From Atopsyche davidsoni (Eukaryota; Arthropoda; Insecta; Trichoptera; Hydrobiosidae): DNA of 64,000 bases. Below are positions 47,791 to 60,735 of the stretch, one piece after another (the first letter of the stretch is position 1; every line of letters starts with the position of its first letter). The notes under the pieces were generated by a model. The model was not told the DNA's origin. It searched no databases and saw only the letters and a program-made list of their open reading frames with translations. Location: the NCBI GenBank assembly GCA_022113835.1, contig JAILWY010000014.1, forward strand, positions 9,301,501 to 9,365,500, in the 5' to 3' direction. Both the position numbers and the translations under genes were made by a program.

Positions 47791-50700
47791 TTGCATTTGG
47801 AAATTGTGATGCGTGCTCACGCGAATGGAGTACTTTGCTTTGATGTTTTATTAATAACCTTTTCTGCTTTACGTTATTGCTTTATCGGTGTGCTACGAAA
47901 ATGTGAAGAAAAAAAAACCAATCTTGATTATGTCAGTATATCAAAAATGTAATTGGGGGTAACCAATTGGTACAGGTTTACAAATTTTGAAATACGTTTA
48001 TGAATAATATGATCACTTTGATTAGACGAGCAGAAAGAATAAAGGCAACAATATTTTTTTTGCCATGTTAGAACAAAAAAAAAATATTTTCACCATATTT
48101 ATGTATTATTTAATAAATTCGCATTTTGTTATCATTACTGACTAAATTCGTGTGTTAAAATAATGTAAATATTTTTTTTCATGTATTATACTTGATTTGT
48201 TTACATGTTAACATTTGATAATTGGTCTTTATATTGCAAACATGAAAATAACTTTAGGTTAACTAGGTTAGAATTTATAATATCCTTGATGTTGACATTA
48301 AAAAGCTGGACCACGATTTATACTTTAATATCTTTTAGTTCTTACAAAAGATTTGAAAGACTTTTATTTAACATCTCTCCATCTCCCGCTTTCATTTATT
48401 TTTTTTTTAACTAAAAAAGCACTCGCAAAACAAAAAAAAACATTTTTGTTGAGCAAATACATCGGGCGTTCTATCTTTAGGTTTTATAAATATATTGTTG
48501 TATGTTCTGCATATCAATATAGTGTCTTTTTTGCTCAAGTTTGCAAATGTGCCGAAAATAGTAGAAAAAGAGAAAAAAATACACGATGGCCGTATTGTCT
48601 AGCGTAGGTGTCTAAAATGAAATGTAGACGTTGTCTCAAAATTAGCAAGAAATGTTCTATTTGTAGGAGAGCATAAAAAAGTCGAATAATAGCGAATTAT
48701 AATGAATGGAGCTGTCTGCGGGTCCATGAATCATCTTCTATTTCTCGAATCTTGAAAATGTAAAGTATATTTTAGTTCAGTTAAATATTTCTCAAGGCGT
48801 AACATTTAAGATTATTTCTAATAACCTCCATTAGGGCACTGGATACCTTCAAACTGGTTTCTCGTAGGAGGCTGCTATGTTGGCACTATTATGATCAGTG
48901 ATGGGCATATAAATTTTGATCGGTTTAAAAATAAAGGTGTTTACAGTTTTTGTCGATAAATAACTCAATACATTAAAAAATAACATAAAATCCCAAAATT
49001 ACAATATATATTCTTATAAATGTAATGTAGAAGACCCACTACATTATTTTTCCCTCATAAAACCATGAAAATTAATTCAAGAAAAGTTGATGCTCAGTGA
49101 GATGATAATGAATAAGGGTAATAAGTTTTAATAAATAATACTATGGCGGTGCGTTAAATGCGTTTTAGTCGGATGCAAATAAAACAGCATGTTTATTGAT
49201 ACAATCAATCGATTCATTCGATTAAGTTCATCCGAATGCGCCCAACATTATTTATTATATTATTAATAGATGATTTTCTAGCGCCGTTCCGTGCTTGGAT
49301 CTTTCTCAAGGGCATTTAACTATTGAGTGATTTACACCGTGGAACATAATAGTCTCGCAGAAACATTTGCGCTCACGTACAGGCGAATGTTCGGTAAAGA
49401 TCTCGGAGTGTCTGCTTTAATGTTAAGCTGTACTTTCCGAGGAGTAATTCTGTGAATACGCGGACTGTTGCTTTCAGGAAGGAGGAAGTCTGAATATTTT
49501 ATTTTAAAAAGTCTCCAAGCATTAACTCCCTGAATAATTTCGTTACATTTTGGGAGGTCACCGGATATTTTCAATTAAATATAATAATTTATACATTTCC
49601 AAGAACTTGCTTTAAAAGAGATTATTTTTTAATGAACCTGAATTTCATTTTAATTATTTAACTGTATTATAATTAATTTTAAGTGCTGTCTTATTCTTTA
49701 AGTTCAAAAGTATTATTGAGTGTTTATTTTTTAAGTATAATAAAAAAAACGAGCTCATATTAAAATAGCTTTTAGTCATGAAAAAAAAAATGGTGAAATT
49801 TTTATTATTGTTTTATTTAACAAATAAAGATTTTCTTATAAACACGGACTAATTCCAATGAAACAGGCCCGTTTTGCGGGGCGTGTTACCTCATCTCGAG
49901 ATATTTAAGCGCCGTAGGGCTAGAGATGTCCTCTTTTTGCAACTTGCACAGATACTTATCTAAAGAAGTTTAAACTGTTTTGTAGTGTAGACGCGACGAT
50001 AAACTGAAAGTCCAATATACTATGTATCCGCTTTGAAGAAAAAAAAACGCCGACTACTTAAACACTAGTTAGTACAATAAAACTTTACGTAACTTTAAAT
50101 ATGTTTTAATTGAGTATTCTCCACTTGATATGTACTATTTAAATATACATTAAAAGCTGAAAGCGTAGGGTTGAAGTCTTTTTATTTCTTGGTATAGTCA
50201 ATTGAAATGCAGATTATGTATTGTTCATTATCGGGCCAATAGGGCCTGGTTTAGGCCCGCATTGCGGCTGTTCGATGTGTATTTCTGAAAGCCAGCGACT
50301 AATTTTTACCAGTTATTATTTTTAAGTATTTAATAAACCCGCAAATTTCACCCATGTAGGCCCATTGTAAATACAGTTTAATTTTAGGCAATCGATTCAC
50401 ACATGAAACGAGGGAAAAACCCCTCGGAAAATGAAACTTCATTTAAGTCTAGTCAGATGTTTATTTATCCTGCAAAAACTAAGTGGATAGGTTCGGTATT
50501 TGTTAATAGCGGTTTTAATTCTCGCTTAGTTTGTGTGTCATGTTGACTTATTTAGAATTTTTGAATCATGTTGGTTTGAATTTCATCTGTGTAGTAAAAT
50601 AAAATATTTTTAAGCCGTCGTTTCATCTAAATAAAACATATTGCATGGTTTTTTATTCATCGACAGCCCGAATAATGTGCACACTTATACAAACTGATAC

Positions 50701-52799
50701 ATTATTCAACTGTCTGCGAGTAATATTTAATGCGAAAAATCAACGTTTTTTTTTTCAATACTTTGTATGAGAAGACATTACTTAGGATGGCTTTAATATG
50801 CTTTGCTATTCAAAGATTTTAAAAACCAGGTGTTGTGTTTGTAGTAACGTTTTGTGGAATTTCACCTAATTGATAAGAATAAGCTTTTGTGAGGCGATGG
50901 CGCTCTCATACAAAAATGATTTCCATCTCCTAGCCGTTGTGGGTTTTCATATTTGTCGTAATGGTTTTTATTATACAGTAGCCACTATCAGCCGACTGCG
51001 CTGATGTGTGTGGAATTATTAACAAAAGCTGTAAGTTAAATCAACAGGCTTTTCCTGTGTCCTGGCGCAGCTCGTGTACCAATATCTATTGTTGACTGGC
51101 TGAAACTTTTGCATTTTACACAATAAATCGATAGCAAACAATGGCTGGCTGTGAAATTCAGTAAAAAATACTTTCCCTGGGGTATGGCGTTTTTCAATTA
51201 TTATTTTTTCATACGATATTATTTCGTACTGTATAATCCGAAAAAAATGTTAATAATAACAACGCTGAAATTTTAAATACACACAATGTGTTCATGAATT
51301 TTTCGGTTACGTTGAATATTAAATAGCCATAGATGTTTCTTAGTCATTATTTTAGCTTTGTTTATTTGTAAAATATCACGCTTTTATTTTAAAAGCTAGC
51401 ACTTAAGCACACAATATTGAATTATTATTTATAAAAATATGGACATAAAATTTAAAAATTTACCACATTGAAATACGTTTACGGTGGCTCTTAGATACCC
51501 CTGAAGAAACTTCAAGAAAAACATTGTAGGTAGTATATACTATAAAGTATTTTTAAAAACCTTTCAAAATAATAATTTATTATAGTACATTGCACGATGT
51601 CAGTTTTACATCAAAGAGATTTATAAACGCATTAACATATTTGTGTAGCGTATATCTTATTTATTCTGATAAATGTAAAAATAATCATTATTTGAATCAT
51701 AAATTGATCATACGTTAAGTAGCATTGTGCACATTACCATACACATGTACATTAATTTTGCAAATCTCCGGAGGCGAATTGAAGTCTTGCGATTTATCCG
51801 CGAGCGGCCCCGCGTGACTCGCGTCCGTCGGCAAACGTTCAATAAAACATCATTTCGCATGACAGGATACGTAATGTTACGGCATTTACGAAACTAATTC
51901 AATCAGTCATTCTGGAAACGGCTCATTTATTACAATACATTCTGGGCTTTATACCTGCTACGTATTATTATAATTTAAAATCAATTATGTATTCTTGAGT
52001 TTTGCGGCTTGGTTTTGTTTTCTATAGTGGCAGTTTTACATATAATACAGTAAAGGAACGCACGAATAATTAACGTTATTTATTGCAGGTAAAACAGAAG
52101 GCTCTGCAATTCTACCACTTGCCTTTTAAGTAAACGCCTTTTTTGTTTATTTAGAAACACTGCTTTTTGTCGATATTTAGAAAACTTATCTTACCAATGA
52201 TTATTTGTATGTAGAGGCAGTATAATTTTTATCGCCTTAAGATTAGAAATAACAATTTAAAAAAAAAAAGATTATTTGCTTAGAAAAATGTAGTGAATAA
52301 ATTTTAAGTTAACATTTTTACTATCACTGTAAAAAAAAATACAATTAACTCTATAAAGTCATTTACTACAAATAGGTGGAATTTTTTTTACAAGAATTAG
52401 TACTTTGATTTAAGTATCATTGTGATAATTATAAAAATATCCAAATAAACACAGGATCTTGATTTTTTTAAAATTGGTTTGCTCGTCAGCTAACGATAAA
52501 TATATTTTTAATTTTGGATACTAACTATTTTCAATTTTTGGTTTCATAAATTTATTTAGATATATTTACGAAAATAATGGGAGCATTGTGATGATACATA
52601 GTAATAACACTTTACGAAAATCAATAACCAAACAATAAGTTTATTATATATAGTTTGCTTCGGAATACGAACAACGAATAATACACAATAGAATTAAATA
52701 GTAGATACACATATGTATTATGTAAATGTTACTGTAGTTTTTCCATTATTATGAAAGTTTTATTTTATCGCAGGGTCACCGCACCAGATTGTAACGAAC
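47791..52799. other. AT-rich intron stretch
   Basis: No gene recognised. Small GC patches lie at 49865-49925, 50230-50270 (GGGCCT-GGTTT-AGGCCC, a 6-bp hairpin) and 51770-51840. A weak acceptor-donor junction (TTGCAG|GTAAAA) lies at 52088. Confidence 0.45.
52075..52095 (+). promoter_or_regulatory. Second, weaker recursive-splice candidate
   Basis: TTATTTATTGCAG is followed directly by GTAAAA (junction 52088/52089), with AATTAAC upstream as a possible branch point. The pyrimidine tract is interrupted and the donor is not optimal. It is 13.6 kb beyond the strong site at 38468, a plausible step size. Confidence 0.25.
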
Positions 52800-53260
52800 A
52801 TTACGTTTATCAAGAAAATTAGATCATTCAACAATTTTTCGCTTTCTCCCGCGGCCCGACGTTTCTAGTTATCCCTTTTTGTTTTCACTAAATTTAACTT
52901 GCGCACACAACGGACTCGCATTATTCAAAGCGGATTGGGCTCGCTGTAAAGTGGCCGCTCCAATCGGTCAGAAACCGAACGGCGGCCGCTCTGTCCACCG
53001 AGGCCCGCGCTTCGGCCCCCCGGCCCCTTGGCCCCCTTGCCCCCCCGGCCCCCCTTTCCCCCTGCCCCCTGGCTCCCCTTGCCCCCTGCCCCCTGGCCCC
53101 CCTGGCCCCCCATGCCCCCTGCCCCCCCCGCCCCTCTGCCCCCCCGCGGCCCCGCGGCCTTGGCGGGATCTTCGAAAAAAAACTAATTGCTTGATAATTG
53201 TACCGAATCGGACGGCGCAGTAGGCCGCGGATGTGGCGGGACACAGATGAATTGCCGCTA
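52800..53260. promoter_or_regulatory. GC-rich island surrounding a C-run array
   Basis: The left flank (52880-53000) is CpG-rich with GGCGGCCGCTC; the right flank (53155-53260) includes CGGACGGCGCAG and GGCCGCGGATG. The centre is the C-run array listed separately. Apparent Pro-rich and Gly-rich proteins on the two strands are translation artefacts of the repeat. Confidence 0.35.
53014..53155 (-). repeat. C-run minisatellite; minus-strand G-quadruplex array
   Basis: More than a dozen runs of 4-8 C separated by short spacers (units such as CCCCCTGCCCCCTGGC and GGCCCCCTTG). On the minus strand these are G-runs with 1-4-base loops, enough for several consecutive quadruplexes. The minus strand is the template for the PKC transcript. 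The unit length is irregular. Confidence 0.9.
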
Positions 53261-56200
53261 ATAATCTGGGAGGGTCTTCAAACTCGATCCACTGTTGGCA
53301 TGATAAGGCATTTTTTTTTTCTGCAGTAATTTATATTCAAAAGATAAGAAATGCAGGCTTAAAAACACTAGGATTAAAGCAATGCACATAAAAAAGGTAA
53401 AACGCAACGGAACGGATAAGCATGAAATTCATAAAATAAATAACAGGTTTTTAGTAAATTGCAATTGTTGTCTTTGCTGCTTGGTTTATTAAGCATTTTA
53501 AAAAAATATATAAATACGATTTTACAACATATTAATTAGTTGTATTGAACATGTACTCATATTAAATGTATATAGATGTTTTCTTGTGCATTCTATTTTT
53601 ATTAATAATTGTTATCAAAATACTTCTGGTTGGTAGATTTTAACATTGTCTAATAGGCCGCCCGCGGGCGTGAGAAATGTAAGGAAAAAAAATACAGGTA
53701 GCCAACTAGTATTTCCTGGTGGTGGCTGAGACGTCATTGGTGTTTATTAGTTAAGTGGAACAGCGCCACTTTACATAATAAATGTTCTTAAAATACGGTC
53801 ACACAATTGAGACCGAGTCTCGTAATTATTAATGCAAATTAAATAAGATTCAGCGAAGGCTTCTCCCAGCATCGAGGATTTGCAGAGTCTGTCGCAGTTT
53901 GGGATTCATTTTAATGACGCTTAAAAAAACTGTTCAGATTTGTCCTTTTATATTGAACTGCTGTTTAACATAGTGACTTCAGAAACCCGCCATGGAAAGA
54001 CATTATTCAATCCTATTCATCTTGATGTTTTTTTTTATTACAATATTTCATTCTCGGTTGCATTAATCATTTTGAAAAAGTCAAAATGTTTTTTTGTTTT
54101 GTCGCAAAGTCATCATATAGTAAGCAAAAACGAGATTTTAAACAATGAAAATCCAAACTTTAGTATGATTAATATCTACTTGCTAAATTTGAATACGGAT
54201 AAGCTATTCCACTTATCACTTTTACTGAAATACTTGCCAAACCTTATATTATTATCAGTATATATTTTTTAGATATTTATTTAAAGAACTATTGCATTCG
54301 CAATAGTTTAATAATTATAAGTAGAAAGTATGTGTGTATAGTATAAATATTAAAAATTATATTTCTGGACGAAATATAATGTCGAATATATATATGGCTT
54401 GTGCTTTTATAGCATACAAAGAAACATTAAACGTGGTTATGATTTATATTTACTTGCAGAAATATCGGTATTTATTCATTTTATACGAACTCAGTTAAGT
54501 TTTTTTATTTGGGAGTTTTTTTAATAAATAGTCAAGTTTAAGAACATACTAGGAATATTTATACAAATGCATTTTCCGAATAGCTTTTATCAGCCAATCT
54601 TCTCACGTTTTAACTAAGCCTATTTCAAGTGCGAACGCTATAACGGCCACGTTCGTTATGTTTTTATTATCCCAAACCTGTTTACTCGGCCCGGGATATA
54701 ATGTTTTCAAAGCATTATTAAAATTGAAATATGCGAAGCGTTCGGTCTGCCTAAAATATTGCGATGCGAACAGGTTAGCAACTAGAAGCTTCGCGGTAAA
54801 ACGCAAAACTATTCCGATCCGTGAATGTTATGTTTTATCTCGTCTATTTTCATAAAGTATCTCCAGAACGTGAAATGTTCGCCAGTTGGATAGAACATAA
54901 TTTTGATATTCAATATGTTTAATGTCAAATTGAGCGTACTGACTGACAATCGGTACACGTCTTTTTTCTAAGTACATGGTAATTATAATTCATGAATACT
55001 ATGTTCAATCAGTTTTAGTAGAGAATTATTACATTCGATACAACGGTACTGCGAATGTCCTGTTGTTTGTGTTTCTGTATTCGTTTTACAGTTTTTTAAA
55101 TTATTATTGTGGGTTGAATCTATATAAAAAAAACACCCAAAGAAGACTTAAGGAAAAAAAACTGGCCTAGTCCTATTTTGGAGTATCGATGTTTTTCTAA
55201 GATAACAGTATTTCTCCATGAAAATATTATTTGTATACAACTATTTTAACAAATTGAATCCGACTTTAAAAAAATTCTATCTTATATAAAAACCATAAGT
55301 ACAAATAAATAGTGAACATGACCGAAAAATAATGTCAGATTCTTGCGTATTTAAAATTTTTACATTTAATTGTTACCAACATTGATTTTTGCGCTCTTAA
55401 TAATATGGTTTTTTTGTGTATTGAGTTTATAAAATATTCATGCGTGACTCAAATGCATTTAATTCAAGTAGCTACAAATAATTCTGATACGTTCTTTCAT
55501 TCAATGAAAAGTAACTGTGTTGGTTATTTTGTAGTATTTGAGTTTACAAGAAGCTTCCTACAGAATTTGTTTTCAGGTTTTAATATGAGCCTTAATGTTT
55601 AGCTTGAGACTAAATATACTTTAACATCAAATTGAAATTGCTCTCCTCAATGTTTGTCTTTTGAAGATGCGCTTTAAGATTCATGTACTTGAGATCCTTC
55701 CTTTCCTTACGTCTTCTTGGATTTAATACACTTTGAAGTTACATGATAATTTTTAAAGGAATAAGTCATTTTATTCACAAAATACATTTTTGTTTAATTT
55801 TAGTTAGATTTCTAAAACACTCGCTTGAAAGGCAACTCGAAAAGAATGATGAAGTCCGTGAAATTAAAAAAAATCATTTGTAAATTACTTGGATTCTTTT
55901 TTCTTCAAACTTTGTTAAATTTTAGTTTAATCTGTGTAGGCATTCAGCGAGTTGAGCTGGAAAATATTTCAATACTTTGCTAACTTTTAGAAAGAGATTA
56001 GCGAAACATTACACAAACGTTATGAAAAATAAGTTTCAAGTTATTCCATCTGCTCTTCTTGTGAGATAAAAGATATGTAGAGAATTTCATATCTTCTTAG
56101 GAACTTCTTTCTTGGGTATTTATTATTCTTCTTACCTGGTATTCCGAGAGCGAGCAGGCCTTGACTCGGCAGTGATCTTTTGGGCGAACTCCTTGCACGG

Positions 56201-58875
56201 TACGAAGCCTATTTAACTTTATCCAAGGTATCCAGTTTTCTTGCTGTGTTCTGACGAATTCATTATATTTATTGCTAAGCACATACATACACGAGCTCTT
56301 AAACAATAGTATGTATGACATATGTTAACTAAAATAATATTTATTTAAATATAATACTTGGTAAATTAAAAAAAAATGAAAGCTTCAATATGAAAAAACC
56401 GATGACTTGAGGAGTGATTATTACTGCAATGACCTTGTCTTATACCGAATATTTTTCAGTTCCTGCTTTGTTTTTATATTGATCGCGAGGTCCTTAACTG
56501 CGTATAGCAGGATTGTTATCACAATCGCTTAAATATTTAAACTTAACAGTTTAAAATAATGTTTGAATTGAATAGAAAGTTGTTGTCTCTATTCAGAGCT
56601 TTAATCTTATAATCCCCAAGTTCCACTCTTGACTCAATGAGCGGTAATTCAATTTGCAATCAGTATTTGCATTATAATGGAAAATCCATTGACACCACCG
56701 TTAATGTTAATTTTTAATTACCTGTTAATCATATGATGTTTCTCGATTCATTAATTAATTATTTTGTAATTCAATGTGTATAAAATTTAATATGAAGCGT
56801 ATAAATCTGATGGTAGATGAATTATCTTGGAATTACCAATTAAGGATCGTGTTCAAAACAAATCCTTCCTTATGTTTTATTATTAAATGCCAAAGATTAT
56901 GCTTATGACCTTTTCCAAATTCAATATAGTCAAAACATGGCTCAGTAGTTTATATAATATAATAAAACAATGTTATCTACATGATGGTATCCTGTCTTTT
57001 AATAAAAAAACGATTTTGAATAACAAGTTCTTGACTAAATATTTTCTCAAATATTATATAAGACTAAATGTTTACATTTTTCACCAATCAATGCTTTTGT
57101 ATTTGTTATAAATATATTTTAACATATGATTTTATTCGCGTATTAAAGTATTTTGATTGTAATTCTGAAGCTTTTTGTAATGTTAATTAATTTTCAACAA
57201 AATAATGAACTACAATCTTGATCAAATTCTGCGATAAATTATTTATTTACTCTTACGAACGCGTGGTCACATCTCAAGGGAGCTTCGTAAGTTAAATTCG
57301 ACGCATTATTGTATGCGTGATAATAAGTACATCGACGAGACTTTGTCATTTGAGTAACCATGAACACTTTTAGGAACATTAGGCGATTCGTAATTTGGCT
57401 GCTAGAAAAAGTGTGAGCAGCTGTTTGTTTTGGGTGTCGGGTCTTTTGCGCTTAGCGTTAAATACTTGGAAAAATTGAGCTATAAAGAAGTATGTTCAAC
57501 AACGACAAAGAACGCTGAATTTGTCATTTTTAATAGCAATCGCTCAATTCAAAAGTACTATTTATGTATATTGAAGTTTATTAGTATTATGTAAATAAGG
57601 TAGAATTTATAGCATCGTTCTTTTTAAAATGGAAGTTGCTTATTTGTAAATCAACCACGACACTGACAATTTCAAGCTCAAACTGCCTAAAGCAAATCAA
57701 AATACTGTGGGTTTGTGTGAATATAATAGCACTTACTTGTACTGATAATAATAGTGTGTTATATGTAGCGTGCGCCTCCGACCTTCTCTATTAACGCAGA
57801 GAGACTCGACTCGTTTCTGAGCAACGTCCTTCATCGCAATTCTCGCCAGAGATTCACTTTGAAATACAGAAAAATGAATGGAGACCTTCCGCGTACAGCG
57901 TACAGAATTCGTCATTTTTAGTATTGCGTTTGTAGGTTTTTGGTAATCAAAGCACGATTGGTCAGGACGAATCCACTATCTTTTCAATACTTCATTTGAT
58001 CGTTTTTTTAAAAGGGTTTGGATTTATTTGAAGTCTCGATAATGGATACGTGTAGACTTTTATTAATAAACTTAATGGGAAAAAAAATATAGCCACGCTT
58101 TTAAAATATATAAATTCAACGGGTATAATCCACATTGTTAGTAATATAAATATGATTGGTGCTGATGATGTGTAGTGTGTTGGGGCCTCATTTGTGAAAA
58201 TATCGTGTGTTTTGTTGTTTAAGATTTCTATTTTCGCTTGTTACTACCTTACTATCTACTACCTCAGACATTTAATTGTGTTTTGTTGTTAAATTTCACA
58301 ACAAATGCTTTAACAATTCAATCATTCTGCATTCATATGTAGTATTTATGCTAACCACAAACTAGTGCTTATCATGCTTGAATAGCTTTAAAAATCTATT
58401 AATTCAATTCTAGCCCTGGCAGGTGAAGCTCTTACTACTTGAGCCTTTTTCCATATGATCGAAGTACTGACCTTGTATACCTAAGTAGTTTTATTTGTCC
58501 ACTGTTGGGTCTTTAAAAGCAAACTTAACACAGGAAACGATCTTTTAATCACAACACACTTATCATTACGCAATGTCTGCTTGTAATTGCTTATTTAAAC
58601 ACTCACTAGTTTATTTAAGCAGCAAATATTTTTTTACCATTTTTATAATAGGGAAGATTTTTAATGTTGGTTCCACATGAATGTTATTCCTCAAAATCGA
58701 TAGCATATTAAGAAATAATCCGTCGAATTTTCTTGTACTTGTTCACTATTTAAAAAATGCGTAATCTCCTAGCCGCTTGGCTATTCATAGTTTTTGTTTG
58801 GTATATTATTATCAGTCTTCAAATTTTTTTTTTTTGTTACGTGATAAGTGTTTTGCATCCGCTGCAGCATGCATC
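53261..58875. other. AT-rich intron stretch
   Basis: No gene or transposon recognised. A strong acceptor-like sequence (T-run then CTGCAG at about 53321-53326) is followed by stops in all frames, so I do not call an exon. A mildly GC-rich patch lies at 57765-57860. Open frames at 53940-54272 and 54603-54855 look random. Confidence 0.45.
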
Positions 58876-58879
58876 TGAA

Positions 58880-59020
58880 CAAAATAAAAACAGAACGACC
58901 ATTCCGCGGTTGAGTTGGTCTGTCGTGGCGGTTTTGCTTTATTCTTTGGACCGGCTCCAGTCCGCCTCGCGTGGCTCCGAATGGCTGGACGATACACTTT
59001 CCATAGCTGATTTGAAAGTG
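58880..59020. other. Small GC-enriched patch
   Basis: ATTCCGCGG to CCGCCTCGCGTGGC in AT-rich surroundings. A 90-codon plus-strand frame runs through it with a hydrophobic start, but with no family similarity or splice support. Confidence 0.25.
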
Positions 59021-59029
59021 TTTATTTGA

Positions 59030-60525
59030 TCGTAGCAGATGAACCTACAAAGAAAGGGATGTTTTAAAAGGTTAAAAAAATATCATGATATTTTATTCTG
59101 ATTTAAGAGATGTGAATGCTTCAAGAGTAGTTTTTTTCTTTTCTTTTAATGCAATAATAGAAATTTCAAATTGATTATAGTTATATCAATTTACCTTTCT
59201 GCAATAAATATCAAGGCTAGGCATTAAGCATAATATCTTTTGAATTAGTGAAACCAGTTTTTTTTTCAGCTTTGCAGTTTAATAAAAAATATTTTCTTAA
59301 TTTATTTTTATCGTAATTTTTAAAATATAATTTAAGGAATCCATTTTAGGATGGAACTATGATCTTTGAGACAACACGGGTAAGCCTGCCTAACCTTCTG
59401 TTAAATGCACGAAGAATAAAACGGCAAATTAAATACAATTTGTGTTTTTGTGAGGAGCGAGCTAATGATGCGTACCTGATTCTTGCTTGCATGAATTTGT
59501 TGTTTTCATTCAAGGACATATTGAAAAAAAATGTATAATGTTCACTGAAATAAAACAAAAGCACCACGACATTAATCTCAAACGCCGATTATATTTTAAT
59601 GTTTAAAATAATTAAGACTTTATGTAGTAAAACACGATTCGCTTTTTTAATATGCAGGTCCCTATTTATTATACTCGTGAAATAAACAGAAAATGGTTTC
59701 AGTAGACTAATTAAAAGAACCCTGATTTACCTGACACAATAGGCTACTAACCAAGTATTAAATATTTAAGTGTTTGCTTATGTAGTTTTTATCGTTGACT
59801 TCAACTCTATTGTTTTTTCCGCAGTAAATCTAAAATTATTTCACAATTAATGAGCAGAAAATTTATGACGTAAATGTTAAATGCTAAGAGGTCTTTGAAT
59901 TTTTTTATTTTTATACGTGTCAAACTTGTTTTTATTGAATTTGTTAATGCACATGATGTAATTATGCACCATGTGCAGTTTTATATTTATTAATTCTCGA
60001 TATAAAATTTTATTTTTTAAGCTGTTAAATTATTAAATAATACAAAGGTGTATATTTTATATAAGTTCGTTGCTCAAGTAATGGCCGTTAGATATTTCAA
60101 AATACTAGAGACAGAACTATGATATCAAAGATCTTTTTACGCAAATCATAGTCATACTTATATAAACGCTGATCATAACGCTTAACTGCCATTATGTAGC
60201 TGTCACCCGCTAATATACTACTATTTTCTGTATATTTATTTTATTATTACTAAGCTATGCAAATGAATATCTCTTAACTATTATTTTATTGCCAAATTTG
60301 GTTATTAATTTCAAATTGACAAAAAGTAACGTGTTGCAATAACCACGGAGTGTCAGTCCAGAACTTGTGAACTTGTTCAGAATTTTTTTCGTATATCAAT
60401 GGATATATTACCAAAGTAGAAGCGATGTGATATTTTCCGAGAAGAATTTTTAAAAAGTACGTACAACAATGTATTTAAAATATAAGATGTGGAAAGGCGC
60501 TAGGGGTATGTAAAACAGGACATTA
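59030..60525. other. AT-rich intron stretch
   Basis: Nothing recognised on either strand. Confidence 0.45.
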
Positions 60526-60529
60526 CTCC

Positions 60530-60735
60530 ACAATCACGCCCCAGAGGGAGCATTTCCATTGCAAAGCACTTCTGCAGCTCCAGGTGCTCCCGGGGCGGCG
60601 CACACTTCCTGGGGCTGTTTCTGCCCCACCGAGGATCCGCCGAGCAGAAAACTATTTCCGATGAGACCCGCGCTCCTGCATCGCCGGAAAATCGATGTCC
60701 GCCGACGTGTCGAGAGATAAAACTTGCCCCACAAA
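60530..60735. promoter_or_regulatory. GC-rich island
   Basis: About 200 bp of GC-rich, CpG-containing DNA (CCCGGGGCGGCGCAC, GATCCGCCGAGC, GTCCGCCGACGTGTCG). Two overlapping minus-strand frames cover it in different phases with no family similarity. Candidate regulatory element by composition. Confidence 0.3.

Noticed and set aside
52879..53244. Pro-rich and Gly-rich open frames on both strands over the C-run array
   Set aside because: They are translations of a low-complexity repeat; both strands are open only because GC-rich DNA lacks stops.
53310..53340. Strong polypyrimidine tract with CTGCAG, possible PKC exon 2 acceptor
   Set aside because: The following bases encode stops and no C1-domain residues in any phase.
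22456..57296. GGGAGCTTCGTAAGTT present at two distant places
   Set aside because: A single shared 16-mer is about what chance gives for a 64-kb window; the flanks do not match.
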